From NCBI GenBank assembly GCA_038142525.1, contig JAYQKE010000006.1, forward strand, positions 90,396-154,395: DNA of 64,000 bases. The letters run 5' to 3'. The translations under genes were made by a program, and so were the position numbers. Positions 1-7,944 of this stretch are shown here, in pieces; the stretch's first letter is position 1, and every line of letters starts with the position of its first letter. The stretch comes from CAJQHK01 sp038142525. GTDB taxonomy: Bacteria; Pseudomonadota; Alphaproteobacteria; Rickettsiales; UBA1997. The notes under the pieces were generated by a model. It did not search any database and was not told where the DNA came from. It was given only the letters and a program-made list of their open reading frames with translations.

Positions 1-743
1 TTTTACCAAAATATCAATATTCATATAATTGAAATTAATCAAAAATTAATCAAAATTCAGCAAAATAGATTGAAAGATTTTGATATTAAATGGTGGAACA
101 ATTTTGATGAATTTAGTCAAAATTGTCAGAATTTACCAATCTTTTTTATTTCAAATGAATTATTTGATTGTTTTGCTATTGATCAATTTATTCTAGAAGA
201 TGATATTTGGTATCAAAAAGTTTTAATTTTAGAAGAAAATCAATTAAAATTTGATAAAATTAAGGTAAAAACCGATATTAATTTATCAATTCCTAAAGAA
301 TTTCAAAAGAATCTTAAAAATGGCTCTATTTTTGAAAAAAATATTGCAGCTGAAGAATTTATAAGAAAATTATCAGAAAAAATATCTCAAAATAATGGCA
401 TTGCTATAAATATTGATTATGGTTATTATGAGAATTTTTTAAAGATACATTACAATCAGTAAAAAATCATAAATTTAATAATATTTTAGAAAATATCGGC
501 AAATCTGACTTTACATCTTATGTTAATTTTCATCAATTAGCAAAAATCTCAATGCAAAATAAATTAAATGTTAATTTTATGACCCAAAGAGAATTTTTAT
601 TATCAAATGGTTTAGAATTAAGGCATAAAATTCTAGTGCAATCGGCAAAAAAAGATCAGGATAAGATAAGTTTAGCAATTGATAGGCTCATTGATAAAAA
701 TAAAATGGGCGATATATTTAAGGTGATGGTTAATTATAGATAA
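1..743 (+). pseudogene. MidA-type SAM-dependent methyltransferase, 5' truncated by window, one frameshift
   Basis: C-terminal two thirds of a MidA/NDUFAF7-family (DUF185) protein arginine methyltransferase, the family linked to complex I assembly. The frame is open from base 1, so the start lies outside the window. The family motif around SNELFDCFAIDQF and the later GIAINIDYGYY are visible. The frame stops at 460-462. The expected continuation (KDTLQSVKNHKF and onward to TAA at 741-743) sits in another frame, and adding one T to the six-T run at 435-440 joins the two. It converges with ftsL, 4 bases apart. The family call is firm; whether the shift is real is open. Confidence 0.8.
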
Positions 744-747
744 ATTA

Positions 748-1093
748 TCAATTTGAAGCTAAAATTCTATTTTTACCTTTCATTGCTAATTGAATTTCAT
801 CCATAGTTCTAATTTGTGATAATTTTATATCTTTATTATTAAGATATTTATCAGATAAAATCCTCAATCTTTCAGGTCTGGTAAGATAAACCCATTCAAT
901 TTTAAGAGTCTTAACTTCATCTTGTAAATATTCTATTTCTTCATTGATATTATCTAACTTAACCTGTAAATTACCTGTTTTAAATTGAATAAAAAATAGC
1001 GAACAAATTCTTTGCCAAAACAGTCAAGAATAATATAAAATTGAAAAAATAAATTTTATATAATTTGTCTAATTTTAAATATAAGAAATTCAT
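748..1093 (-). pseudogene. ftsL: FtsL-like cell division protein, apparent frameshift
   Basis: Reading leftward from ATG 1091-1093, a short hydrophobic N-terminus is followed, after a frame change near 985-1000 (A-rich run 991-996), by a coiled-coil stretch and the FtsL-type segment EWVYLTRPERLRILSDKYL, ending at TGA (748-750). FtsL is a bitopic divisome protein that works with FtsB and FtsQ; alphaproteobacterial forms share the W-YL-RPERL pattern. Its place just downstream of rsmH matches the classical mraZ-rsmH-ftsL order. The gene is short (about 115 codons) and weakly conserved, so the exact path through the frameshift is uncertain. Confidence 0.65.
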
Positions 1094-1105
1094 AATTAAT
1101 ATAAT

Positions 1106-2038
1106 TTAATTTTTAATCGCTACACGCATTCTTGCAGATCTTGCCCTAATATTTTCTTTAATCTCTTCTTTGGTAGGTTTTATGGCTTTTAGTTTTTTAC
1201 AAGAGAAGGGATATTTTTCACTATCAATTTTTACAGGATTTTGAGCATATTTAGATCTAGCTCTATTTTCATAATCACTATTTTGTTTGATAAAATATTT
1301 AACTATTTTATCTTCCAAAGAATGAAAAGAGACTATAATTAATTTCCCGTCTTTTTTTAAAATATCTTTACTATCTTTGAGAATTTTTTCTAATTGACCT
1401 AATTCATCATTAACAAAAATTCTAATGGCTTGAAAAGTTTTAGTAGCAGAATCAATTTTTGAATGACCTCTTTGGCCAATAGCCTTTTTAATAATGTCGG
1501 CTAATTCTAAAGTTGTTTCAATTTTTTTAATTTTTCTATTTTCTACAATTTTTTTGGCAATTTTGCGTGACCTTCTTTCGTCACCATAATTATAAATAAT
1601 ATTTGCCAATTCTTCTTCAGCAGTATTATTAATTACCTCAAAAGCAGTTAATTTTTGCTCCTGATTCATTCTCATATCTAATTTTGCATTTTTTTGGAAA
1701 GAAAATCCTCGATCTGATTGATCAATTTGCATAGAAGAAACTCCTAAATCTAAAATTAAAGCATCAAATTTTTGACCATCTAAATGCTTTTTAATATCAG
1801 CAAATTCACTAGAAATAAAATTAAAGCGATCACCATATTCTTTTTTAAAATTATTGGCAATTTCTATGATATTTTTATCACGATCAAAGGCTAAAATATT
1901 ACAATTTGCAGCTTCTAAAATTCTACGGCTATAACCACCAGCACCAAAAGTACCGTCAATATATCTCTTACCATTTTCAGGTTTTAAATATTCTATAATT
2001 TGATCAATTAAAACTGGTTTATGTATCATTTTTACCAC
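1106..2038 (-). CDS. rsmH: 16S rRNA (cytosine1402-N4)-methyltransferase RsmH
   Basis: 310 residues, full family length. RsmH (MraW) methylates N4 of C1402 in the 16S rRNA P site using SAM. The SAM-binding motif GTFGAGGYS lies near residue 28, DLGVSS near 97, and the C-terminal SFHSLEDKIVK typical of MraW is present. The start overlaps the end of mraZ by 20 bases, implying translational coupling, and ftsL follows after 12 bases. The frame is intact, unlike many neighbours. Confidence 0.95.
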   Translation of the reverse strand: MVKMIHKPVLIDQIIEYLKPENGKRYIDGTFGAGGYSRRILEAANCNILAFDRDKNIIEIANNFKKEYGDRFNFISSEFADIKKHLDGQKFDALILDLGVSSMQIDQSDRGFSFQKNAKLDMRMNQEQKLTAFEVINNTAEEELANIIYNYGDERRSRKIAKKIVENRKIKKIETTLELADIIKKAIGQRGHSKIDSATKTFQAIRIFVNDELGQLEKILKDSKDILKKDGKLIIVSFHSLEDKIVKYFIKQNSDYENRARSKYAQNPVKIDSEKYPFSCKKLKAIKPTKEEIKENIRARSARMRVAIKN

Positions 2039-2480
2039 TTAATCTTAAAATATTTCTTTTCTCTTTAGCTCTAATTTTAGCAGAAGAGGCATAGTCAGAG
2101 AATTTTTCTGGTTGCCAAATTTCAAAAGTTTTACCTTTACCAACAAAAATTGCCTTATCATTTAAATCGGCAATAGAAATTAAATTTTCTGGCAAAATAA
2201 TTCTACCATCTTGATCCATAGAAATTTGCATCGATCCAGCAAGAATTGTTGTGGCAAATGAGTCGCGATCTTCGCAAAAAGGATCGAGATCATCAATTGC
2301 ATCACTTAATTTTTTAATTCTCTCAATATTGCAACCCTCAATACATGGATTAACGAATGATTCATATAAAATAACTCCAGAAAAATTTTCATCAGATAAA
2401 TATGGGCGAAATTGAGCAGGTACGGAAACTCGCCCCTTTTTGTCAATTTTGTTAATGAATGTTGATAAAAACAAAGCCAT
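2019..2480 (-). CDS. mraZ: Transcriptional regulator MraZ
   Basis: 153 residues with two SpoVT/AbrB-like halves: INKIDKKGRVSVPAQFR near the N-terminus and ISMDQDGRIILPENL in the middle, each carrying the GR-(V/I)-x-(V/L)-P signature. MraZ is a DNA-binding protein forming a ring; in E. coli it represses its own mra/dcw promoter. First gene of a short mraZ-rsmH-ftsL operon. Regularly spaced TGGG-like half sites lie directly upstream (see 2505-2538), which suggests autoregulation. In this window the rest of the division and cell-wall cluster does not follow. Confidence 0.95.
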   Translation of the reverse strand: MALFLSTFINKIDKKGRVSVPAQFRPYLSDENFSGVILYESFVNPCIEGCNIERIKKLSDAIDDLDPFCEDRDSFATTILAGSMQISMDQDGRIILPENLISIADLNDKAIFVGKGKTFEIWQPEKFSDYASSAKIRAKEKRNILRLSGKNDT

Positions 2481-2504
2481 ATGCCAATATATTCCGGAAT
2501 TTTA

Positions 2505-2538
2505 TGGGATTTAACGGTTTAATATGGAATATTGTGGG
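2505..2538. promoter_or_regulatory. Putative MraZ operator (four TGGG-like boxes, 10-bp period)
   Basis: On the + strand TGGG (2505), CGG (2515), TGG (2525) and TGGG (2535) begin exactly 10 bases apart, 25 to 58 bases upstream of mraZ. MraZ operators in E. coli and relatives are TGGG-type direct repeats with 10-bp periodicity in the mra promoter. A TTGACT hexamer on the minus strand just beyond the boxes may be part of the promoter; I see no convincing -10. Spacing and position are observed; binding is inferred. Confidence 0.5.
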
Positions 2539-2651
2539 AGAATACTATAAATAAGTCAAGAAGTTTATAAGAAGAATGTCCAGTTGTGTCACATGGGAGA
2601 ACCTGATTTAAAGGTCGGAATAAGTTATTTAATTTGATTGAGATCAAAATT

Positions 2652-2684
2652 TTATAATTTATAATATCATTTTATAAATTATAA
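2652..2684. repeat. Perfect 13-bp inverted repeat upstream of the hsdM remnant
   Basis: TTATAATTTATAA (2652-2664) and its exact reverse complement (2672-2684) are separated by 7 bases and end 8 bases before the hsdM start codon. It could be a promoter-overlapping operator or an mRNA hairpin masking translation initiation. In such AT-rich DNA short palindromes occur by chance, but 13 perfect bases this close to a start is notable. Confidence 0.5.
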
Positions 2685-2692
2685 GAATTACA

Positions 2693-2917
2693 ATGTTTGA
2701 ACAGACCTTTAAAAATATAGATAATATTCTTCATAAAGATTCTGATTGCGGTAACGAGCTTGATTATGTTGAACAAACTTCTTGGCTATTATTTTTAAAA
2801 TATTTAGATGATTTAAGAGATTTTGTTGATCAAAAATTATTTCCTTATCTTAGAAATTTCAAAGAAAATACTAGCAACCCAAACATAGTTGAATATAAAA
2901 TTGAAGAAATATTATGA
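2693..2917 (+). pseudogene. Type I restriction-modification methyltransferase (HsdM) remnant
   Basis: 74 residues resembling the extreme N-terminal helical domain of HsdM (FEQTFKNIDNILHKD, then EQTSWLLFLKYLDDL). The usual insert between LDDL and RDFVDQKLFPYL is absent, and the whole methyltransferase domain that should follow (about 400 residues with the NPPF motif) is missing. The frame ends with ATGA overlapping the fic start. It is an internal-deletion remnant and cannot methylate DNA. Class III fic genes are often found inside type I RM loci, so this fragment explains where the neighbouring fic came from. Confidence 0.8.
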
Positions 2918-3468
2918 AAATAATAGATCAAAAAAGCTTAGAAAATGCTTATAAATTATTTGAAACAAATGATATTGATAAAATTGAAATTGGCACAATC
3001 AAAGGTTTAAAAGATATTCATAAATATTTATTTAATAATTTATATGATTTTGCAGGACAAGTAAGAGATAAAAACATCTCAAAAGGCAATTTTAGATTTG
3101 CAAATTGCTTATATTTGAATGAAATTTTACCAAAAATTGAGCAAATGCCACAAAATAATTTTAAAGAAATTATCGAAAAATATGTTGAAATAAACATCGC
3201 CCATCCATTTATGGAGGGTAATGGTAGATCAATGCGAATCTGGCTAGATATGATCTTAAAAAAACAGCTTAAAAAAGTAATTAATTGGCAATTAATTGAT
3301 AAAATTCTCTATCTACAAGCAATGGAGAGGAGTCCAATTAATGATTTAGAATTAAAAACATTAATTGAATCGAACCTAACTGACAAAATTAATGATAGAG
3401 AGATAATTTTTAAAGGAATTGAACAATCTTATTATTATGAAGGGTTGGAAAAGGAAGAAGATGAATGA
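2914..3468 (+). CDS. fic: Class III Fic family protein adenylyltransferase
   Basis: 184 residues, full length for the class III (NmFic-like) group. The active-site motif HPFMEGNGR lies near residue 103, with the Fic flap region RDKNISKGNFRFA upstream. The C-terminus carries QSYYYEGLEK, the position of the class III inhibitory helix ([S/T]xxxE[G/N]), with the regulatory Ser, Tyr and Glu present. In the family, AMP is transferred from ATP to target proteins (DNA gyrase and topoisomerase IV for NmFic). Activity is controlled by oligomerisation and autoadenylylation of a tyrosine in the inhibitory helix. No frameshift or missing catalytic residue is seen, so it is probably functional. Translationally coupled (ATGA) to an hsdM remnant. 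Target in this organism unknown. Confidence 0.9.
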   Translation: MKIIDQKSLENAYKLFETNDIDKIEIGTIKGLKDIHKYLFNNLYDFAGQVRDKNISKGNFRFANCLYLNEILPKIEQMPQNNFKEIIEKYVEINIAHPFMEGNGRSMRIWLDMILKKQLKKVINWQLIDKILYLQAMERSPINDLELKTLIESNLTDKINDREIIFKGIEQSYYYEGLEKEEDE

Positions 3469-3526
3469 TATAAGGCAAAATTGGGAGATTGAAATTATTT
3501 TAGTTGCTTGAGTATTAAATAATCCG

Positions 3527-3646
3527 AATTGGCTGGGATGGCAGGATGACGTCATCGCTTCGCTTGACTAGCAAATTACTCAGAATTTTTTCAAAATTCC
3601 TGCGTCATTTGTCGAACCTAACGGTCCTCATGCCTGCACTTTTACA
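3527..3646. repeat. 120-bp direct repeat, copy 1 (contains tRNA-Gln 3' end)
   Basis: Matches 7421-7540 over 120 bases; I see one difference (C/T). Its first 21 bases equal the 3' end of the tRNA-Gln gene at 7588-7662 plus its flank. The remainder contains a short inverted run (GAATTTT...AAAATTC) and is not coding. It lies just after fic and before the first IS. It looks like an attachment site or a dispersed repeat marking the left edge of the island. Confidence 0.8.
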
Positions 3647-4358
3647 GTAAAATTGAGCTTGTATAATTAATTGATGTTAGAATTATTATGTCGAATTGGT
3701 CGCCCATAATTGACATTATTTGAACCAAATATCAAAAAGAATTAAGACTTTTATATTTGCAAGTTAAATAAGGGAACCTCTGAAAAACCAATTATCTAAT
3801 TTATAGATTTGAAACTGTTTAATTTTGTTATTTTTGCCAAAGTTTAGCAAAGTTATTTTATAAAATTTTGTTTGAATTTATTTGATAAAAATAGCCAGAA
3901 AAGCTTGATTTATCTAGCTTTTTTGCTTATTATTGATATATTAAATTCAAATAAAATATATAATTATGGCAACCCAGCAATCATTTTTTTCATTAGCAAT
4001 TTCTGGTAGAAAATTAAGAGCGGAGAAGTTTCTTAATCAAATGACGGATATTATTCCATGGCAAAGATTGATTGATAAGATAGAGCCTTTTTATCCTAAT
4101 GGTACTAGTGATTACGGTGGCAGGAAGGTGACAGATTTATTATTAATATTTAAGATTCATTTGTTACAGCAGTGGTTTGGTCTTAGTGATCCAGCTATGG
4201 AGGATGCTATATATGATAGAATAAGTTTTCAAAAATTCTTAAATATTGATATTGGTATTGATAATGTTCCGGATGAGACTGTGATATTGAGATTCCGTCA
4301 TTTATTGGAAAAGCATAATTTATCGTCGATTATATTTAACGAGGTAAATTCATATCTT

Positions 4359-5739
4359 AAGACCTTTGCATAAATCATTGATTTTTCTCTAATTTTCCTT
4401 CAGAATATTTTTTTGAAGGAAATTTTTGGAAAAAACTGTATTTTTTGATATTTTTGACAATTTATTGGCAAAAATATTGGTTATTTCGGTGTTTTTGTGG
4501 TATTCTTTGTTGTTTTGTGGATTTTGGACACAATTATCCTAATTCCAGTTGTTTTGGTGGCACCAATGCTTTTATTTTATTAACTGCTTTGAGTAGATTT
4601 AAACAAATAGCTTTTTAGAGTAAATTGAGCATTTACTTTTTTTGTTGTAAAATAAGAAGCTTTATTGAATTTAAATCTTCTTTTTAGAGTTCCAAAAGAT
4701 TGTTCAACAATAAATCTTCTTTTTGATACAGCTTTATTAAATCTTTTTTGCCATTTGGTCATGGGTTTTCCTTTTGGCTTTTTATACATCAATCTGGTTT
4801 TGATGCCTTTTTTTCGTAAGATATCTCTATTTCCTTTAGAATCATAACCCTTATCTCCAGAAAATTTATCACAATCCGTTACCATATCCTCCATTTGATT
4901 AATCTCAGATTGATTGGCTGGAATTGTTTTGGTTTTATTGATAAATCCTTCTTCATCTGTTGTGGCAAATGATTTAAATCCAAAATGATATTTATTTCCC
5001 TTCTTTAGCCAAGTGGCATCTGGATCTGCCGATTCTGATTGCTCAATAGTTAAGTTTCCTATTTTATTATTAGAAATTTGATCTTCATTCCTGTCTTTAG
5101 TAATATTATCTTCTATTGTCTTTGTCCTATTTGGTCTAGAATTAGACTCAATCAATGTAGCATCTATTACTGCAAGATTAGCTTTTTTAACTTTGAGATT
5201 ATTCTCTGATAATTGATTATTAATCTCAGATAATAATTTATCTAACAAATCTCTTTCAATTAATTTATTTCTGAATCTACAGATAGTTGAATGATCTGGC
5301 ACCTTATCACTAATATCAAAGCCACAAAATGATATAAAATCAAGCCTTACCTTTACAGCATATTCTAATTCTTCATCGCTTAAACTATTCCATTGACCAA
5401 GTAGAACAAGCTTTAACATAGATATTTTATCATAAGATTTTCTACCTCTGTCGCTATTTTCATTAAAGTCTTTTTTGTGAATCTTGACCAAATAAGATCT
5501 CAACCTCTCCCAATTTATTAATTTATCTAACTTTAACAATTTACTGTCATTTTTTAATCTCTCTTGAATGGAAATAGAAGCAAAAGTAACCATAATTTAT
5601 TAATATTTCATTATAATAAACAGCAATAAAGCTAGATAAATACTAGCTTTATTGCTGTTTTATTCAAGAAAAAATTGATGAAATTAAGAAAAAACCAAGA
5701 GAAAGTTAGGGAAATTTTAATGATCTATGCAAAGGTCTT
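4359..5739 (-). mobile_element. IS-B (second IS5-type element) nested in IS-A
   Basis: Terminal inverted repeats begin AAGACCTTTGCATA on both sides. The IS-A sequence is duplicated at the junction: ATCTT on each side if the ends are AAGACC, or TCT if the ends are TAAGACC. Length about 1.38 kb. One intact minus-strand transposase. Apparently complete and possibly recently active, because both ends and the target duplication are clean. Confidence 0.9.
4580..5593 (-). CDS. IS-B transposase (IS5 family)
   Basis: 337 residues, intact. The N-terminal DUF772-like helical domain (residues about 20-120) is followed by a DDE_Tnp_1 domain with VIDATLIE (first D), GDKGYDS (second D) and RRFIVEQSFGTLKRR (E). 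It is distinct from the IS-A transposase. It lies inside the IS-B inverted repeats and is transcribed opposite to the interrupted IS-A gene. Confidence 0.92.
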   Translation of the reverse strand: MVTFASISIQERLKNDSKLLKLDKLINWERLRSYLVKIHKKDFNENSDRGRKSYDKISMLKLVLLGQWNSLSDEELEYAVKVRLDFISFCGFDISDKVPDHSTICRFRNKLIERDLLDKLLSEINNQLSENNLKVKKANLAVIDATLIESNSRPNRTKTIEDNITKDRNEDQISNNKIGNLTIEQSESADPDATWLKKGNKYHFGFKSFATTDEEGFINKTKTIPANQSEINQMEDMVTDCDKFSGDKGYDSKGNRDILRKKGIKTRLMYKKPKGKPMTKWQKRFNKAVSKRRFIVEQSFGTLKRRFKFNKASYFTTKKVNAQFTLKSYLFKSTQSS

Positions 5740-6575
5740 ATCTTGAAGAGAATGATCTTTTGTTGAAGGAGGATACGATAACTGATGCGACATTAATATC
5801 TGCTCCAACTAGTACAAAAAACAAGAAGAGGAAAAGGGACCAAGAGATGTCTTCTACCAAGAAAGGGAAGAATTATTATTTTGGCATGAAGTCTCATATT
5901 GGTGTGCAAACTAAGGGTAAGCCAATTATTCATTCTATTGTCACGACGACAGCTAAAGATCATGATTCTACTAAAACAGAGGAGTTATTACATGGTGATG
6001 AAACTTCTTTATTTGGTGACAAGGCCTATGATGATAAGGCAATAAAAAGATTTTGTAGGAATCACAATATATTTTATGGTATAACCAATAGAGCTAAATC
6101 TAACAAAAAACTTTCAAATAAGCAATTAAAAAAAAAAAAGAGGAATAAACAATTTTCATCAGTTCGAGCTAAAGTTGAACATCCATTTCAAATTATAAAG
6201 CATCTTTGGGGCTATAGAAAGGTTAGATATAATGGTTTACAAAAGAATACTAATCAATTACAAATGCTATCATCCCTTGCTAATCTCTATATGGTTAGAA
6301 AAATACTACCAAATACAGCGTAACAAGGGATAAATGTGTCTAATTTAGCCAAAAATGGTAAAATTAGACAAGAAACTAGAGAAATTACCACAAATAATGC
6401 CTAAATTTGGATAAAGATTGTTAATTTTTAACAAAATTAGCAATCTTTATCAAATTATAAAAATTTTTTCTGAAAAATGAAAAAATAGACAAAATTAAAT
6501 AGGAAAATCAGAGGTTCCTAAGAGCTAAATTTTAAATAATAAGATCAATTATGAATTCTAATTTATTAAGAATTA

Positions 6576-6656
6576 AAATTATTTGATAGCAAAGATATTG
6601 ATAAAATTGAAATTGACACCATTAAAAGCAGGGCTGGCGGATTATTCAAAACATAG
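6576..6656 (+). pseudogene. Short fic remnant
   Basis: 27 codons reading KLFDSKDIDKIEIDTIKS and then diverging to a TAG. This matches residues about 15-32 of the Fic protein at 2914-3468 (KLFETNDIDKIEIGTIKG) with clear DNA similarity. It is a leftover of a second or duplicated fic gene just beyond the IS-A right end. No start, no active site. Confidence 0.6.
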
Positions 6657-6676
6657 TTTATAAATTACACCTTGTG

Positions 6677-7018
6677 TTAATTTTTGATAAATTTTAATTT
6701 GGCAATATTATTTAAAATGTCTTTTTTATTTATATTACCCATTTCATTTTTTGAATAAATAGAAATTACATATAAAATATCATTTACTTTTAAGTAATAT
6801 ATTATTCTAAATCCAGATGACTTACCCTTATTAATTGATGAATTTTTTATTCTTGCTTTAAATATAGGAAGCTTAATTCCCTGTATTTTATCAGATTTAA
6901 TTTCTTTATTTTCTGAAATATCTTTAATAAAAAAATCAATATCTTGTTTAAAATTTTTATATCTTTTTGCTAGTTTTTTAACATCTGATTTTGCAAGATC
7001 TGATAAAATAACCTTCAT
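6677..7018 (-). CDS. Type II toxin, RelE/ParE family
   Basis: 113 residues. MKVILSDLAKSDVKKLAKRYKNF at the start and SSGFRIIYYLKVNDILYVISIYSK near residues 67-90 follow the RelE/ParE beta-sheet pattern, including the G-F-R-(I/V)-I-Y-Y segment. It lies 3 bases downstream of an antitoxin gene, the usual order. RelE-like members cleave mRNA on ribosomes and ParE-like members poison gyrase; the sequence alone does not tell which this is. The frame is intact. Confidence 0.8.
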   Translation of the reverse strand: MKVILSDLAKSDVKKLAKRYKNFKQDIDFFIKDISENKEIKSDKIQGIKLPIFKARIKNSSINKGKSSGFRIIYYLKVNDILYVISIYSKNEMGNINKKDILNNIAKLKFIKN

Positions 7019-7021
7019 ATT

Positions 7022-7300
7022 TTATTCAATATCTTTTTTTACATCTTCCCAATCATGACCTTCAAATTGATTACTTTCAATTTGTTTAGCATATTCTTCA
7101 ATAACTGGCTTTAATATTAAATCTGCCTCATCTTCCAAAATATCATCACTATAAGAAATGTTTTGTTTCTCAATTTTAACTTTAGCATATTTATCAATTG
7201 CAGTAATTGCCATATCTCTCATTGTCTTACCACTCATAACAGAAAGAGATTTTAATGTTTTGTGCAAAGAATCTGGTAAATCTATAGTTAATCTAGTCAT
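7022..7300 (-). CDS. Ribbon-helix-helix type antitoxin
   Basis: 92 residues. The N-terminus MTRLTIDLPDSLHKTLKSLSVMSGKTMRDMAITAI is a typical ribbon-helix-helix DNA-binding fold (beta strand then two helices), followed by an acidic tail that would contact the toxin. First gene of the two-gene module. A palindromic operator-like site lies 38-66 bases upstream. Probably autoregulates the pair. The whole module lies between the two 120-bp repeats, so it was probably acquired with the island. Confidence 0.8.
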   Translation of the reverse strand: MTRLTIDLPDSLHKTLKSLSVMSGKTMRDMAITAIDKYAKVKIEKQNISYSDDILEDEADLILKPVIEEYAKQIESNQFEGHDWEDVKKDIE

Positions 7301-7337
7301 ATTATTTGAATTTTAATTAATAATTAACATTATACCT

Positions 7338-7366
7338 TAAAAAAGTAAAAAAGTAAATACTTTTTT
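7338..7366. promoter_or_regulatory. Operator-like direct and inverted repeat upstream of the TA pair
   Basis: AAAAAAGTA occurs twice in tandem (7338-7346, 7347-7355). Its reverse complement TACTTTTTT follows after 2 bases (7358-7366), giving a 9-bp perfect palindrome plus an extra half site. This arrangement suits cooperative binding by a ribbon-helix-helix dimer. Binding by the antitoxin is inferred. Confidence 0.55.
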
Positions 7367-7420
7367 ATATTTAAAATAAACTTACCTTAGAAATTGTTCT
7401 TAAAACTGAATAGCTATCCT

Positions 7421-7540
7421 AATTGGCTGGGATGGCAGGATGACGTCATCGCTTCGCTTGACTAGCAAATTACTCAGAATTTTTTCAAAATTCCTGCGTC
7501 ATTTGTCGAACCTAACGGTTCTCATGCCTGCACTTTTACA
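7421..7540. repeat. 120-bp direct repeat, copy 2
   Basis: Second copy of the repeat at 3527-3646, 3.9 kb away in the same orientation. It again begins with the 21-base tRNA-Gln 3' segment, which occurs a third time in the real tRNA gene only 164 bases further on. The two copies bracket IS-A/IS-B, the fic remnant and the toxin-antitoxin module. Confidence 0.8.
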
Positions 7541-7587
7541 AATAAGTATCAGTTTTATGAAATGATCAAGTAAAATTATCATCGAAT

Positions 7588-7662
7588 TGGCTGGGATGGC
7601 AGGATTCGAACCTGCGCATGACGGGATCAAAACCCGTTGCCTTACCACTTGGCCACATCCCA
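7588..7662 (-). tRNA. tRNA-Gln (anticodon TTG)
   Basis: On the minus strand the gene runs TGGGATGTGGCC...ATCCCAGCCA. The acceptor stem TGGGATG/CATCCCA pairs perfectly, the T arm contains GGTTCGAATCC, and the anticodon loop TTTTGAT holds TTG. CCA is encoded (7588-7590). Its 3' end faces the island, and copies of that 3' end occur at 7421 and 3527, a pattern typical of integration at tRNA genes. Confidence 0.95.
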
Positions 7663-7739
7663 TTAAGAAGTGTGATAGTAGAATAATCCACAAATCGGAT
7701 GAAGTTTCAAGGGTAAAAGGCAATTAAATTAAAATTTGT

Positions 7740-7760
7740 CCTTACCACTTGGCCACATCC
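7740..7760 (-). repeat. Duplicated 5' fragment of tRNA-Gln
   Basis: 21 bases identical to 7640-7660, the 5' acceptor and D-arm part of the tRNA-Gln gene, exactly 100 bases upstream of the intact gene. It lacks the rest of a tRNA and is a rearrangement scar. Around it (7663-7944) I see no gene. Confidence 0.75.
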
Positions 7761-7944
7761 TAAAAATATATAATTATCATTTAATAACAAATGAAATAGA
7801 TCGAGATAGATTCCTATTTTTTTTAGTTAAAGTCAAGAAATAATTAAAAAATATCAGATAATATCACTTTTATCTTTTAATTTAAAAAAAATATCTAACA
7901 ATTAAATATGGTAAAATTTTATCATGATAATTTTTTTTTAATAT

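Larger units (their letters stand above)
3966..6323 (+). pseudogene. IS-A transposase, split by IS-B insertion
   Basis: DDE transposase of the IS5 family. The N-terminal half (3966 to about 4358) ends in the IS-B terminus and stops at 4373. The C-terminal half resumes at about 5741. Catalytic positions are visible in the second half: ITDATLIS (D), GDKAYDD (D) and RAKVEHPF (E). Compared with copy b it has EDTIT for EGTIT and a longer lysine run. The halves can no longer make one protein. Confidence 0.9.
3773..6518 (+). mobile_element. IS-A copy a (IS5-type), interrupted by IS-B
   Basis: The ends read GGAACCTCTG inward from both sides. The left end continues AAAAACC and the right end ATTTTCC (reading inward). 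Four-base direct repeats TAAG flank it (3769-3772 and 6519-6522). This is the only IS-A copy here with an intact target duplication. Without the 1.4-kb IS-B insertion it would be about 1.36 kb, matching copy b (29704-31064). A hairpin-forming inverted repeat lies before the right end. Confidence 0.9.

Noticed and set aside
7499..7723. 74-codon minus-strand open frame across the tRNA-Gln region
   Set aside because: It spans the whole tRNA gene and part of the 120-bp repeat, and its product resembles no protein.
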